Source: Roseimaritima ulvae
GTDB taxonomy: Bacteria; Planctomycetota; Planctomycetia; Pirellulales; Pirellulaceae
Direction: 5' to 3'
DNA length: 64,000 nucleotides
Assembly (NCBI RefSeq): GCF_008065135.1
Contig: NZ_CP042914.1
Location: 1,612,001-1,676,000, forward strand
The translations under genes were made by a program, and so were the position numbers. Below the pieces are notes generated by a model that worked only from the letters and a program-made list of their open reading frames with translations, ran no database searches and was not told the origin of the DNA. Below, one piece after another: positions 52,276-60,860 of the stretch (position 1 is its first letter; every line of letters begins with the position of its first letter).

Positions 52276-53762
52276 ACGTGAGCGAGGCAATGCTGATGAT
52301 TGATGCCGGCGTATTGGCGACGGCGATTCTGTCGCCCACCGCTGGGTATGTCTTGCTGGCCGTTTTTGGGGTCACCTGGGTGGCCTTGGGGATGTGGTGG
52401 GGACGTCGCGCAAAGTCCTATGACGGGTTTGCGGTGGCCGGCCGTAATGTCGGTTTGGCACTGGCTTCGGCCACGGCGGTGGCCACCTGGATCACCTCCA
52501 ATACAGTCATGTTGGCACCGCAGTTTGCCATGCAATTGGGCGTGTGGGGCGCGGTCGCTTATTCGACGGCCAGTTTCGGGTTGTTTGCTTTTGCGCCGAT
52601 GAGCGGCCGGATTCGAGAATTGATGCCGCATGGCTACACGGCTGTGGAATTTGTTCGCCGTCGCTACGGCAGGCTGGGCAGCATTCCCTTCCTGATCATC
52701 TCGTTCTTTTATGCTCTGACGTGGTTAATTTCGATGGCCATGGCCGGTGGCAAGCTGTTGAACGTGTTGTCAGGCATTCCCTATGAGGTCGGGATGACAG
52801 TGGTCGTCTCGGTGTGTGTGCTGTACACGCTGTTCGGGGGAATGTACGCGGTCATTGGCACCGATTTCATTCAGAGCCTGATCATCTTGATCGGTTTGGT
52901 GGTGGTGGCCACGGCGGTGTTGATGAATGTCAGCGTCGCCGAGGTGCATGAGACTTTGGTTACTGAACGTCCGATGCTGCTGTCGTTTCTGTTTCCGGCG
53001 GCATTGATGGCGTTGTTTAATAATATGTTGTTTGGGTTTGGCGAGATATTTCACTCCAACGTGTGGTGGAGCCGCGCGTTTGCGATGCGCGAGGGCGTGG
53101 GCCCGAAGGCTTATGCTCTGGGCGGCTTATTGTGGTTGCCGGTTCCGATCGTGGCCGGATTCTTGGGACTGGCCTCCCCCGCATTGGGGATTGGCATCAG
53201 CCAACCCGATACTGCGGGCCCCTTGGTGGCGGCCAACTTGTTGGGCACCGGCGGAGCGTTGCTGGTGTTTGTGGTCGTGTTCTGCTCGTTGGCGTCCAGT
53301 ATCGATAGTCTGCTGGCGGCCACCTCCGACATGGTCGTCAACGACATCGTCGAGCCGGTGGCGGGGCAGATGAGCGACGCGGCCAAGCGCAAAGCGGCGA
53401 TGGTAAGTATTATTGTTCTGGGGGTGGCGGCCTGGGCCGTGGCCTGGCCCAACGTGGGCACGCTGGCGACGGTGTTGTTTTTTGCCGGACCGCTGGTGGG
53501 CAGTTGTATTTGGCCGATTCTGGCCGGCCTGTATTTCCGCTCGGCCAGCCCGATCGCTGCCTGTGCGGCGATGGTCCTGGGCAGCGTCAGCGGCCTGGTG
53601 GCCTACTTTGCCATCGGCTGGTTCGTGGCCTCGTTGATCGGAGCCGCGGTTTCAGGGATCGTATTTGCGATCGCGGTGCATCTGTGGCCTGACGAGTTTG
53701 ATTTCCGTACGCTTCGCGAGCCTCCGGTGGATGTTCCCAGCAACCCAAACTCGGTAAGCTGA
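52272..53762 (+). CDS. Sodium:solute symporter
   Basis: 496 residues with about 13 membrane helices, SSS family. Typical blocks: VALGMWWGRRAKSYDGFAVAGR, ASATAVATWITSNTVML near the first substrate helices, and GTDFIQSLIILIGLVVVATAV around the sodium-site helix. Substrates of the family include urea, allantoin-like ureides, proline and osmolytes; the neighbours favour a ureido or amino-acid amide. The GTG start (52272) overlaps the previous stop. Confidence 0.9.
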   Translation: MNVSEAMLMIDAGVLATAILSPTAGYVLLAVFGVTWVALGMWWGRRAKSYDGFAVAGRNVGLALASATAVATWITSNTVMLAPQFAMQLGVWGAVAYSTASFGLFAFAPMSGRIRELMPHGYTAVEFVRRRYGRLGSIPFLIISFFYALTWLISMAMAGGKLLNVLSGIPYEVGMTVVVSVCVLYTLFGGMYAVIGTDFIQSLIILIGLVVVATAVLMNVSVAEVHETLVTERPMLLSFLFPAALMALFNNMLFGFGEIFHSNVWWSRAFAMREGVGPKAYALGGLLWLPVPIVAGFLGLASPALGIGISQPDTAGPLVAANLLGTGGALLVFVVVFCSLASSIDSLLAATSDMVVNDIVEPVAGQMSDAAKRKAAMVSIIVLGVAAWAVAWPNVGTLATVLFFAGPLVGSCIWPILAGLYFRSASPIAACAAMVLGSVSGLVAYFAIGWFVASLIGAAVSGIVFAIAVHLWPDEFDFRTLREPPVDVPSNPNSVS

Positions 53763-53766
53763 TAAG

Positions 53767-53886
53767 ATGTTTCCATTATGGCTGTTGCAAATTCTTGTGA
53801 TTGGCGGCTTGGTGCTTTGCGGCACCGGCGCGGCGGCGCTGATCGGCTTTTTAATCCTTGATTCCAAGAACAAGAAAATCTGGTAG
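53767..53886 (+). CDS. 39-residue membrane peptide
   Basis: Reads MFPLWLLQILVIGGLVLCGTG then an Ala/Leu stretch and a charged end SKNKKIW. A single membrane helix (about residues 4-31). It starts 4 bp after the symporter stop and ends 10 bp before the carbamoyltransferase ATG, so it sits exactly where a co-translated small subunit would be. Too short for ordinary gene calling. Could be a transporter regulatory peptide, or only a spacer. Confidence 0.6.
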   Translation: MFPLWLLQILVIGGLVLCGTGAAALIGFLILDSKNKKIW

Positions 53887-53896
53887 GACCGATCGG

Positions 53897-54979
53897 ATGA
53901 GTACCTCCGCGTCTAGTGCGGCGAGCAATGTCGCGCGCAATTCTAAGGGACGGATCCTGCATGCTGAAAAGCTGCTGGAGCTGACCGATGGCGTCGTCGA
54001 CTTGCCTCCCCTGCAGGCCCTGGCCGGCCAGTCGATTTTGAATCCGCGGCAGTTTGAACGCCGCAGCGTGGTCGCCTTGGCGCAACTGGCGGCGGTCCTG
54101 GAACTTCGGAACGTCGAAATTGAAAAACCGCTGGACGGCAAAATCGCCATCACCGCGTTTTTTGAAGCCAGTACTCGGACGCGATTGTCCTTCGAAAGCG
54201 CCGTCCTGCGACTCGACGGCAAAGTGCTGTCGGTGCCGGACGGGCAGGTAACCGGGATTGCCAAAGGCGAATCGCTGGCGGATATCGGGGAAATGTTTAA
54301 CACCTATGGCGACGTCGTGGTGATGCGTCATCCCGATACCAGTTGCCTGGACGAAATTCGCACCAACTTGCAGCGGCCGTTGATCAACGCCGGCAACGGC
54401 AGTGGCCACCATCCCACGCAGGCCCTGATCGATTGGTTCGCCTTACTCAAATGGCGCCCCGAGCTGTGCCTGCCCGATTGCCCGCCTGAAAAACGCATCC
54501 ACCTGGGCATCATCGGCACGCCCGGTTCGATGCGAGCGGTCAAAAGCTTTCTGCGGTTGGCCCTGATGTTCACCGGAGCCGTCTCCAAAATCACCATCAT
54601 TTCCGAGATGGCCGATCCGGTGGGCTTGGATTTGACCGAGCCGATTGAAGAGTCGCCGATTCCGATTGAAGTCATCAACGACGTCCAAGACGCGCTGCCT
54701 GAGCTGGACGTGATCTATGTCAATTCAATCGCATTTTTGGGTGACAGTTACCGCAATCTAGATGATCGCTATACCTTGCAGCGGAACAGTAATCTGAAAC
54801 CCGGAGCGGTGATCTTGCACCCCCTGGCCCGGAATATGGAACTGTCGGTCGATCTGGATGACACCGACCACAACCTGTATTTTGCGCAAGCGGCGGGAGC
54901 CGTGTTTGTCAGGCAAGCCATCCTGATCGCTGTGCTGGACCGACTGGACCGGATCGGCGACCTGGCCAAATCTCGCTAG
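53897..54979 (+). CDS. Aspartate/ornithine carbamoyltransferase homologue
   Basis: 360 residues. Carbamoyl-phosphate site: FFEAST then S92-T-R-T-R96, RHPDTSCLDEI and H172-P-T-Q-A-L. In E. coli PyrB an Arg and Gln (T-R-V-Q) bind the aspartate in the second-domain loop; the matching stretch here is DVIYVNSIAFLGD (271-283), with neither residue, and the later HPLPR is H308-P-L-A-R. It should therefore carbamoylate an amine other than aspartate. Longer than PyrB (~310). ATG 53897 has AGGA upstream. Its stop codon lies in the end of a 133-bp repeat element. Confidence 0.85.
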   Translation: MSTSASSAASNVARNSKGRILHAEKLLELTDGVVDLPPLQALAGQSILNPRQFERRSVVALAQLAAVLELRNVEIEKPLDGKIAITAFFEASTRTRLSFESAVLRLDGKVLSVPDGQVTGIAKGESLADIGEMFNTYGDVVVMRHPDTSCLDEIRTNLQRPLINAGNGSGHHPTQALIDWFALLKWRPELCLPDCPPEKRIHLGIIGTPGSMRAVKSFLRLALMFTGAVSKITIISEMADPVGLDLTEPIEESPIPIEVINDVQDALPELDVIYVNSIAFLGDSYRNLDDRYTLQRNSNLKPGAVILHPLARNMELSVDLDDTDHNLYFAQAAGAVFVRQAILIAVLDRLDRIGDLAKSR

Positions 54980-55108
54980 GGGCGTGGCAACATTTGATCT
55001 TCGGGTCTGGCCGTAGCCGAAGTCGCCAGACTTTGGACCTTTCTGCCGCCCCGATCCAATCTCTGGCGAGATCGGCTACTCTAAGTCTAAACGTGGACAA
55101 AGCACTAG
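54976..55108. mobile_element. 133-bp CTAG-bounded repeat element, copy 2
   Basis: Same length and ends as the copy at 2980-3112, and again its first TAG is the stop codon of the gene in front. It fills most of the 156-bp gap between the carbamoyltransferase and amidotransferase genes. Confidence 0.65.
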
Positions 55109-55135
55109 GCTTCCCTCTTAACAATAAATGACGAT

Positions 55136-57055
55136 ATGTGCGGCCTTACTGGATTTTGGGATCCTTCTAAAACACAACAACGCGAAATGCGGTTTGCCCT
55201 CGATGGCATGCTGGACGTGCTCGACCATCGCGGCCCCGATGAACGCGGCAGCCGACTGTATGTCGAGCAGGGTTTGGCGCTGGGGCATACCCGGCTGTCG
55301 CTTGTCGGGCTCGATCATGGGCACCAGCCGATCGAAACTTCCGACGGCGATTTTGCGGTCACCGTCAACGGCGAGCTGTACGGCTACAAACGCATCCGTA
55401 CGCAACTGGCTTGTGAGACGCTTTCGGTCGATCGCAAAAGTGACAGCGCGATCAGTTTGCCGCTGTACCTGAAACACGGTCTGGCCATGGTCGAACATCT
55501 GCGAGGTGAATTTGCCATCGTGCTGTACGACCACCGCGAGAAACGGCTGCTGTTGATTCGCGACCGGTTTGGCATCAAGCCGCTGTATTATGCCAAGACC
55601 GAACGAGGCATCGTCTGGGGCTCGGAGGTCAAGTCGATTCTCAAGCATCCCGACGTGCAGGCCAAATTGTGTCCCAAAGCGGCCTTGCACCAGATGATGC
55701 AAGTCATGGTTCCCGGTTCCACGTCCTTCGAAGGCGTGCAGGCGATCCAGCCCGGGCACATGATGATTGTCGAGCTGCGGGATGGTCGTTTGGAAACTCG
55801 CACCAAGCGATACTGGGATTTGAACTTCCCCACTTCGCATGATCCCAATCCGGATCCCGCCGAATACGTGCAGGGCGTGCAAGATCGCTTGGTCGATGCG
55901 GTGGCCACGCGGTTGGAAGCCGATGTGCCGGTCGGCTGTTACCTGTCGGGAGGTATCGATAGTTGCTCGATCCTGGGCTTGGCTACGACGCTGCAGCAAT
56001 CGCCGGTGAAAGCGTTCACGATCGCGTTTGACAATGCCGAATACGACGAATCGCATATCGCCAAACTGATGGCCGAGCGTACCGGTGCCGAGCAGGAACT
56101 GTTGCTGTTGACCGAAAAGGAACTGTATGGCCCCGCCTTTGAGCGGGCCACCTGGCACGCCGAACGCACCTTCTACAACACGCTGGCGGTTGCCAAGTGG
56201 CACATGAGTCGCCGCGTGCGGGCTTGCAATTACAAAGCCGTGGTGACCGGGGAAGGCTCCGACGAATTGTTCGGCGGCTATCCGTTCTTTAAACGCGATT
56301 GGTTGGGACGCGAGGACGAAGGCGGTATCTTTGCCGGCGCAATTCTGGCCGAAGAAGATTTGCAACACTCGGCTTGGCAGGACCTCTGCGGTTTCACCCC
56401 GTCATGGATCCAGCCCTGGATGCTGACGCTGGAAAAGATCCGCCCGTTGCTGTCCGACGATATGCAGGATTTGCTCCGCGAATACGATCCGGTGGCGGCG
56501 GTGGCCGGGGCCATCGATGCCGATGCGGTGGCCGGTCGCCATCGCTTAGACATCTCGCAGTACACCTGGTGCAAGACGATGCTGGAAGGTCAGATTCTGA
56601 CCTGGGGCGGCGACCGCATGGACATGGCCAACAGCATGGAAGCTCGCCCGGCGTTTTTGGACCATCACCTGGCGGAATACGCGGTCACGATTCCTCCGGA
56701 AGTCCGAATTCGCGACGGTGTGGAAAAATGGGTGCTGCGAGAAGCCATGGTGAATGTGTTGCCGCGCGAATTGTACGAACGCAAAAAGTTCGCATTCATG
56801 GCGCCGCCGGCACACACCGACCCGATCAAACGCGCCGCCATCCAAGAGATGATCGACCATTGGCTGACGCCCCAGCGCGTGCAAACCTTAAATGTGTTGG
56901 ATGCCGGTCGACTGAAACAATTCATTTCCGACGCTTGGCAGGAAACCGATGGCACGGTCGCCCGTCGCAATGACATCGTGATGAACCACTCGTTGCAACT
57001 GCATATGTTGCAAGGCCAGTACGTCGAAGGCCTGCCCCTGCCGGTCGTCGACTAG
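55136..57055 (+). CDS. AsnB-type glutamine-dependent amidotransferase
   Basis: 639 residues. Class II glutaminase domain with Cys2 as the nucleophile (MCGLTGFWD; DHRGPDERGSR; RLSLVGLDHGHQP) and an ATP-pyrophosphatase synthetase domain with SGGIDS (S271-S276). In asparagine synthetase it amidates aspartate via an AMP-ester. AsnO, a relative, makes the terminal amide of N-acetylglutaminylglutamine amide. Its place next to a carbamoyltransferase suggests it amidates an N-carbamoyl amino acid. No clear ribosome-binding site; the ATG is fixed by the need for Cys at position 2. Confidence 0.85.
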   Translation: MCGLTGFWDPSKTQQREMRFALDGMLDVLDHRGPDERGSRLYVEQGLALGHTRLSLVGLDHGHQPIETSDGDFAVTVNGELYGYKRIRTQLACETLSVDRKSDSAISLPLYLKHGLAMVEHLRGEFAIVLYDHREKRLLLIRDRFGIKPLYYAKTERGIVWGSEVKSILKHPDVQAKLCPKAALHQMMQVMVPGSTSFEGVQAIQPGHMMIVELRDGRLETRTKRYWDLNFPTSHDPNPDPAEYVQGVQDRLVDAVATRLEADVPVGCYLSGGIDSCSILGLATTLQQSPVKAFTIAFDNAEYDESHIAKLMAERTGAEQELLLLTEKELYGPAFERATWHAERTFYNTLAVAKWHMSRRVRACNYKAVVTGEGSDELFGGYPFFKRDWLGREDEGGIFAGAILAEEDLQHSAWQDLCGFTPSWIQPWMLTLEKIRPLLSDDMQDLLREYDPVAAVAGAIDADAVAGRHRLDISQYTWCKTMLEGQILTWGGDRMDMANSMEARPAFLDHHLAEYAVTIPPEVRIRDGVEKWVLREAMVNVLPRELYERKKFAFMAPPAHTDPIKRAAIQEMIDHWLTPQRVQTLNVLDAGRLKQFISDAWQETDGTVARRNDIVMNHSLQLHMLQGQYVEGLPLPVVD

Positions 57056-57081
57056 CCTGCTCCTACCACCTATAGGCATTT

Positions 57082-58311
57082 ATGGATCTTTCCGTCGACC
57101 TAGACCGCATCAAACACGACATCCTTTCGTTGGCTGAAATCGGCCGCAACGAACAGGATCGTGGTATTTATCGGATGGCCTTCACCGATGCCGATATGGA
57201 AGGCAAGCGTTGGCTCAGCGAGCGGATTAAAGACGCCGATCTGGAATGTTCGTTCGATGGCGCGGTGAACGTTTCAGGAACTCTGCCGGGGCGTTCAGCG
57301 GGACCACGGATTCTGGTCGGCTCGCATATCGATACCGTGCCCTGTGCCGGAGCGTTGGACGGTACGCTGGGCGTTGTCACCGGCCTGGAATGTTTGCGAT
57401 GTATGCGGCAAGCCGGGATCACGCCGCCACGCACGATCGAACTGATCGCCTTCAGTGACGAAGAAGGCCGGTTTGGTGGTATGTTCGGCTCGCAGTCGGT
57501 ATGCGGCGAAATCAATCCTCAGTCGCTGGCCCAAATGGCGGATCTGGGCGGCGTCACATTGCAGGACGAACTGCGTCGTCACGGCTATGACCCGATGGGC
57601 TCTCTGGATGCGGCTCGCGATCCTGAATCGATTGCCGCCTATCTGGAATTGCACATCGAGCAGGGCCCGGTGCTCGACCGAACCAAAAAATCAATCGGAG
57701 TCGTCGACGAAATTACCGGACTGTTTACCTGGTCGGTTTGCCTGCGGGGCGAAGCGAATCACGCCGGGACAACGCCCATGGATATGCGCAACGATGCCTT
57801 CATGGGACTGGCTGATTTTGCCCATGAAGTCCCTCGGGTGCTGGAAGAAAACGGCAGCGATCGCAGTCGTGCCACGATCGGCAAAGCCCAGATCCTGCCG
57901 GGGGCCACCAATACCGTGCCGGGACTGGTGGAGTTTTCGCTGGACGTACGCGATACGTCGGAAGCCGTCCTCGACGAGCTGGCTTCGGCGTTTCGCAAAG
58001 CATTGTCGGCGATCGCGCGACGCCGACATCTGATGTTTGAGTTCGAACAGAAGAGCTATCTGCAGCCGGTGGCCTGCGATCAAACGATCGTCAGCCGTTT
58101 GATGAAGCAGGCCGAACGCTTGCAGTTGGAGCATGTGAAGATGCCCAGTGGGGCCGCCCACGACGCCCAAATTATGGGCAAGATGGTGCCGGTGGGGATG
58201 ATCTTTGTGCCCAGCAAAAACGGCCAAAGCCACTCGCCCGCCGAATGGACCGCCTGGTCGGATATCGAAGCCGGAGCGAACTTGATGCTGCAAACTTTAC
58301 TTAATATGTAA
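57082..58311 (+). CDS. Hydantoinase/carbamoylase-family Zn amidohydrolase
   Basis: 409 residues, M20-like (TIGR01879 type). Metal ligands: H82 in GSHID, D93 in GALDG, E128 in SDEEGRFGGMFGS, H191 in LHIEQGPVLD and H384 near SHSPAEW. Also GEANHAGTTPM, SGAAHDAQ, FVPSKNGQSH. Members include N-carbamoyl-L-amino-acid hydrolase, allantoate amidohydrolase and beta-ureidopropionase. It would release NH3 and CO2 from an N-carbamoyl compound. ATG 57082, 26 bp after the AsnB-like stop. Confidence 0.9.
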   Translation: MDLSVDLDRIKHDILSLAEIGRNEQDRGIYRMAFTDADMEGKRWLSERIKDADLECSFDGAVNVSGTLPGRSAGPRILVGSHIDTVPCAGALDGTLGVVTGLECLRCMRQAGITPPRTIELIAFSDEEGRFGGMFGSQSVCGEINPQSLAQMADLGGVTLQDELRRHGYDPMGSLDAARDPESIAAYLELHIEQGPVLDRTKKSIGVVDEITGLFTWSVCLRGEANHAGTTPMDMRNDAFMGLADFAHEVPRVLEENGSDRSRATIGKAQILPGATNTVPGLVEFSLDVRDTSEAVLDELASAFRKALSAIARRRHLMFEFEQKSYLQPVACDQTIVSRLMKQAERLQLEHVKMPSGAAHDAQIMGKMVPVGMIFVPSKNGQSHSPAEWTAWSDIEAGANLMLQTLLNM

Positions 58312-58331
58312 TCACACTCATAAGAGACAAC

Positions 58332-59078
58332 ATGAATTCACCCGAGCACATCGACCCGCTGAAAGATGTCTACCACGATTCGTTCGTGGACAATCCGGCA
58401 CACCGCGAGTTCATGGTCGAAGGGCATACGGCGCTGCTGTGTATTGATTTGCAGTACCTGGATGCCGCGCCCGGCCATGGCGTGTTTAAAGATGCCGCGG
58501 AAAGCGGCGTGCCGGCGGAAGCCCAGGCGTATTACTTTGATCGCTTGGAGAACATGGTGCTGCCCAACGTGCGTGCCTTGCAAGATTCGTTTCGCTCGCA
58601 CGATATGGAAGTCATCCACACCCGCATCCAATCCTTGACCCAAGACGGACGCGATCGCGGCAAGGGGCATCGGCGATTGGGGCTGCTGGCGCCTCCGGGC
58701 AGTCGCGATGCGGATTTTTTGGAGCAGGTTGCGCCAAAGAGGCAGCGCGATGAAATCATCATCAACAAGACGGCCAGCGGTGTGTTTTCATCGACCAACA
58801 TCCATTACGTGTTGAAGAACATGGGCGTTGAGTCGTTGTTTGTGGTCGGCGTGTATACCAACGAATGCGTGGAAACGACCGTGCGAGATGCCTGCGACTT
58901 GGGCTATCTGGTGACGATCGTGGAAGATTGTTGTGCCACGGTCACGCCGGAATTGCACGACGCTTCGCTGGCCACGCTCCGCGACCGCTACGCACGAATC
59001 ATGAAACTCGAGGAAGCTCAGCAAGTCATCCGCCAACTGATTCCGCGACGAGGCAACACGACCCCGGCCTCGCCGTAG
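58332..59078 (+). CDS. Isochorismatase-family cysteine amidohydrolase
   Basis: 248 residues. The D-K-C triad is D39 (LLCIDLQYLD), K146 (IIINKTASGVF) and C179 (VVGVYTNECVETTVRDAC). This triad is found in N-carbamoylsarcosine amidohydrolase, ureidoacrylate hydrolase (RutB) and biuret hydrolase, all of which cut C-N bonds. In this cluster it could deamidate the product of the AsnB-like protein. ATG 58332, 20 bp after the previous stop; last gene of the run, followed by inverted repeats. Confidence 0.9.
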   Translation: MNSPEHIDPLKDVYHDSFVDNPAHREFMVEGHTALLCIDLQYLDAAPGHGVFKDAAESGVPAEAQAYYFDRLENMVLPNVRALQDSFRSHDMEVIHTRIQSLTQDGRDRGKGHRRLGLLAPPGSRDADFLEQVAPKRQRDEIIINKTASGVFSSTNIHYVLKNMGVESLFVVGVYTNECVETTVRDACDLGYLVTIVEDCCATVTPELHDASLATLRDRYARIMKLEEAQQVIRQLIPRRGNTTPASP

Positions 59079-59114
59079 CTTCGACTCTGCGAAGGACGCA
59101 TCCACGGCATCGAC

Positions 59115-59211
59115 GTAGCTTGACTCTCCGAGTCGAGCATTTCACGGATTCTAATCGCCCCGACTCGGGAGAGTCAGGCTACAGCGGCCCGACTCGGGAG
59201 AGTCAGGCTAC
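59115..59211. repeat. Inverted repeats at the end of the cluster
   Basis: One arm TAGCTTGACTCTCCGAGTCG (near 59116-59135) and two inverse arms (CGACTCGGGAGAGTCAGGC near 59161 and 59190). These can form hairpins after the isochorismatase stop and serve both convergent genes as a terminator. No T-tract. Confidence 0.6.
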
Positions 59212-60764
59212 TCGGGCTGCGCGCACCAGCGGATGGCGTCGACGATCATCGATTGCAGCGCTTCGTCGGCTTCGGGATGCGGACTGATGGAAATCACGCG
59301 GCCGTCTTGGAAGCGGCCGCTGACGATTGCCGGCGTGTCGACCATCGTGCCTCGCTGCGGATCGTAGCGGACCTGCTCGCTGCGGAACCAAGCCAGCGGA
59401 GTGTAGTCTTCGATTTCTGGATTTCCGTTGGGAGACAGGATCGGACCGTTGTGATAGCGGACATCAAACTGCACAGCGACGTCGGTGAACACGCGCTTCC
59501 CCGCTTCGCTCAGTTCCAACTGCACCCGCGTCGCATTGCCGCGATACCACATCTGCTTGCGGCCCACGCCGGGGATCTCCTTCGCTCCGGTGAAGACTTC
59601 TGCGTCCACCAGATCCAGCGACCAGGCGTAATGATCGGAACACAGGTACGCTCCGGCGCAAACGCCCAGATACCCACCTCCGTCCTGAACAAAGGCACGC
59701 ACGTGTTCACGTCCTTGTGAGCCGATTGCGCGGGCCTGCTTGCTGCCGCTGCCGCCGGGAAACAACAGCACGTCGAATTGGCTAAGCAGCGCGGGTTGGA
59801 TATCTTCCACGCCGATGAAATGGATTTGCATCCCGGCAGTCTGGTCGACGATCCGTGGGAAGTCCTGCTTGCCGCCGGAGCCGGTTCCGGGGCCGTCAAA
59901 CAGTCCGACCTGAATCCAACCCTGTCGAACGTTGGGCGTCAACTGTTTCGAACAGTCTCGGTCTAGCAAACCGATATCGTTCAGCAACGAATTCACCATC
60001 GCTCGCTGCTGGCGTGTTCGCAGTGAGAGCGGTTGGTTCTGATATGTGGTTTCGATGATGAATGTATTAGCACCGAGGGCTCGGTGCGCGGTACTGGCCA
60101 AACTGCCTTTAACCGGCCCCTTGTCGAGAGCCACGAAACGACGCTGCGAATCATCGACGTGTGCGTTGGCGGTCGCCAGAGCTCGCCGGACTAGCGGATC
60201 GAGCGAATCGCTGTGGTGATAGATGATGGAGGAGCCGACCGAACGATTTTTGCCTTTGGCAGGACGGTGCGAAATATAAAACTGATAGCCCTCATGTAAA
60301 TCGATAATCCAGTTAGGACGCAGTCGCTCGACAAGCTGCCACAGTTCGGTCGCCAGCGTTCCCGCCGTGATGATCTGGCCGTCTTCGCCGATAATAAAGT
60401 TTCGGTTCAGATCATGATGGGGCTTGTCGGTGTCGGGCAGATAACGCGTGCTGGCTTGGAGACCGGGTCGGTTGACGCCGGGGACCACGACCAGGCGACC
60501 TTTGGCGATCGGCCAATGACGAATCTGTTCGGCGGCGCGATAGCCTGCCGGTTCATTGCCGTGAATGCCGCCGGTGACCAACACGGTTTCGCCCACGACG
60601 CCGGAATCGATTATGTAATAGGGCGTCTCCCAACGTGTGCCGGCAGCGATTTTGCCAGTGGATACCGCGTTGGTGGCGAACACTGAGGAGTGGAAGACCA
60701 ACGTCAGGCCGATGGCACAAACGATTGCAAACGTCGTGAATGGTCGCAGTGGAGGGCAATACAT
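59208..60764 (-). CDS. M14-like deacylase fused to a BPL_N class I glutamine-amidotransferase-like domain
   Basis: 518 residues, exported (hydrophobic TFAIVCAIGLTLVFHSSVFA). Residues ~35-275 match aspartoacylase/M14 enzymes: GGIHGNEPAG (H68, E71) and DLHEGY (H157) as Zn ligands. Residues ~285-518 are a BPL_N/DJ-1-like fold, GGGYLGVCAGAYL with the Cys near 368. M14 enzymes remove peptides or acyl groups; the second domain in BirA binds no biotin. The combination is unusual. It runs convergent with the isochorismatase gene. ATG 60764. Confidence 0.8.
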   Translation of the reverse strand: MYCPPLRPFTTFAIVCAIGLTLVFHSSVFATNAVSTGKIAAGTRWETPYYIIDSGVVGETVLVTGGIHGNEPAGYRAAEQIRHWPIAKGRLVVVPGVNRPGLQASTRYLPDTDKPHHDLNRNFIIGEDGQIITAGTLATELWQLVERLRPNWIIDLHEGYQFYISHRPAKGKNRSVGSSIIYHHSDSLDPLVRRALATANAHVDDSQRRFVALDKGPVKGSLASTAHRALGANTFIIETTYQNQPLSLRTRQQRAMVNSLLNDIGLLDRDCSKQLTPNVRQGWIQVGLFDGPGTGSGGKQDFPRIVDQTAGMQIHFIGVEDIQPALLSQFDVLLFPGGSGSKQARAIGSQGREHVRAFVQDGGGYLGVCAGAYLCSDHYAWSLDLVDAEVFTGAKEIPGVGRKQMWYRGNATRVQLELSEAGKRVFTDVAVQFDVRYHNGPILSPNGNPEIEDYTPLAWFRSEQVRYDPQRGTMVDTPAIVSGRFQDGRVISISPHPEADEALQSMIVDAIRWCAQPE

Positions 60765-60860
60765 GGGGCGGCGGGAGGATCGTGGCAGGCGGGTGGAGTG
60801 GGCAGGCTTGTGGATAGCGCGGCGGTAGGTGGAGTAAAGCGTTATTCGATCCGCTGGCGA

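Noticed and set aside
53897-54979. Ordinary pyrimidine-pathway aspartate carbamoyltransferase
   Set aside because: Aspartate-binding residues not visible and no pyrimidine genes nearby; kept as the main alternative only.
50892-59078. Allantoin degradation operon
   Set aside because: Carbamoylase and amidase families fit, but no allantoinase is present and an ATP-using AsnB-like synthetase would be out of place.
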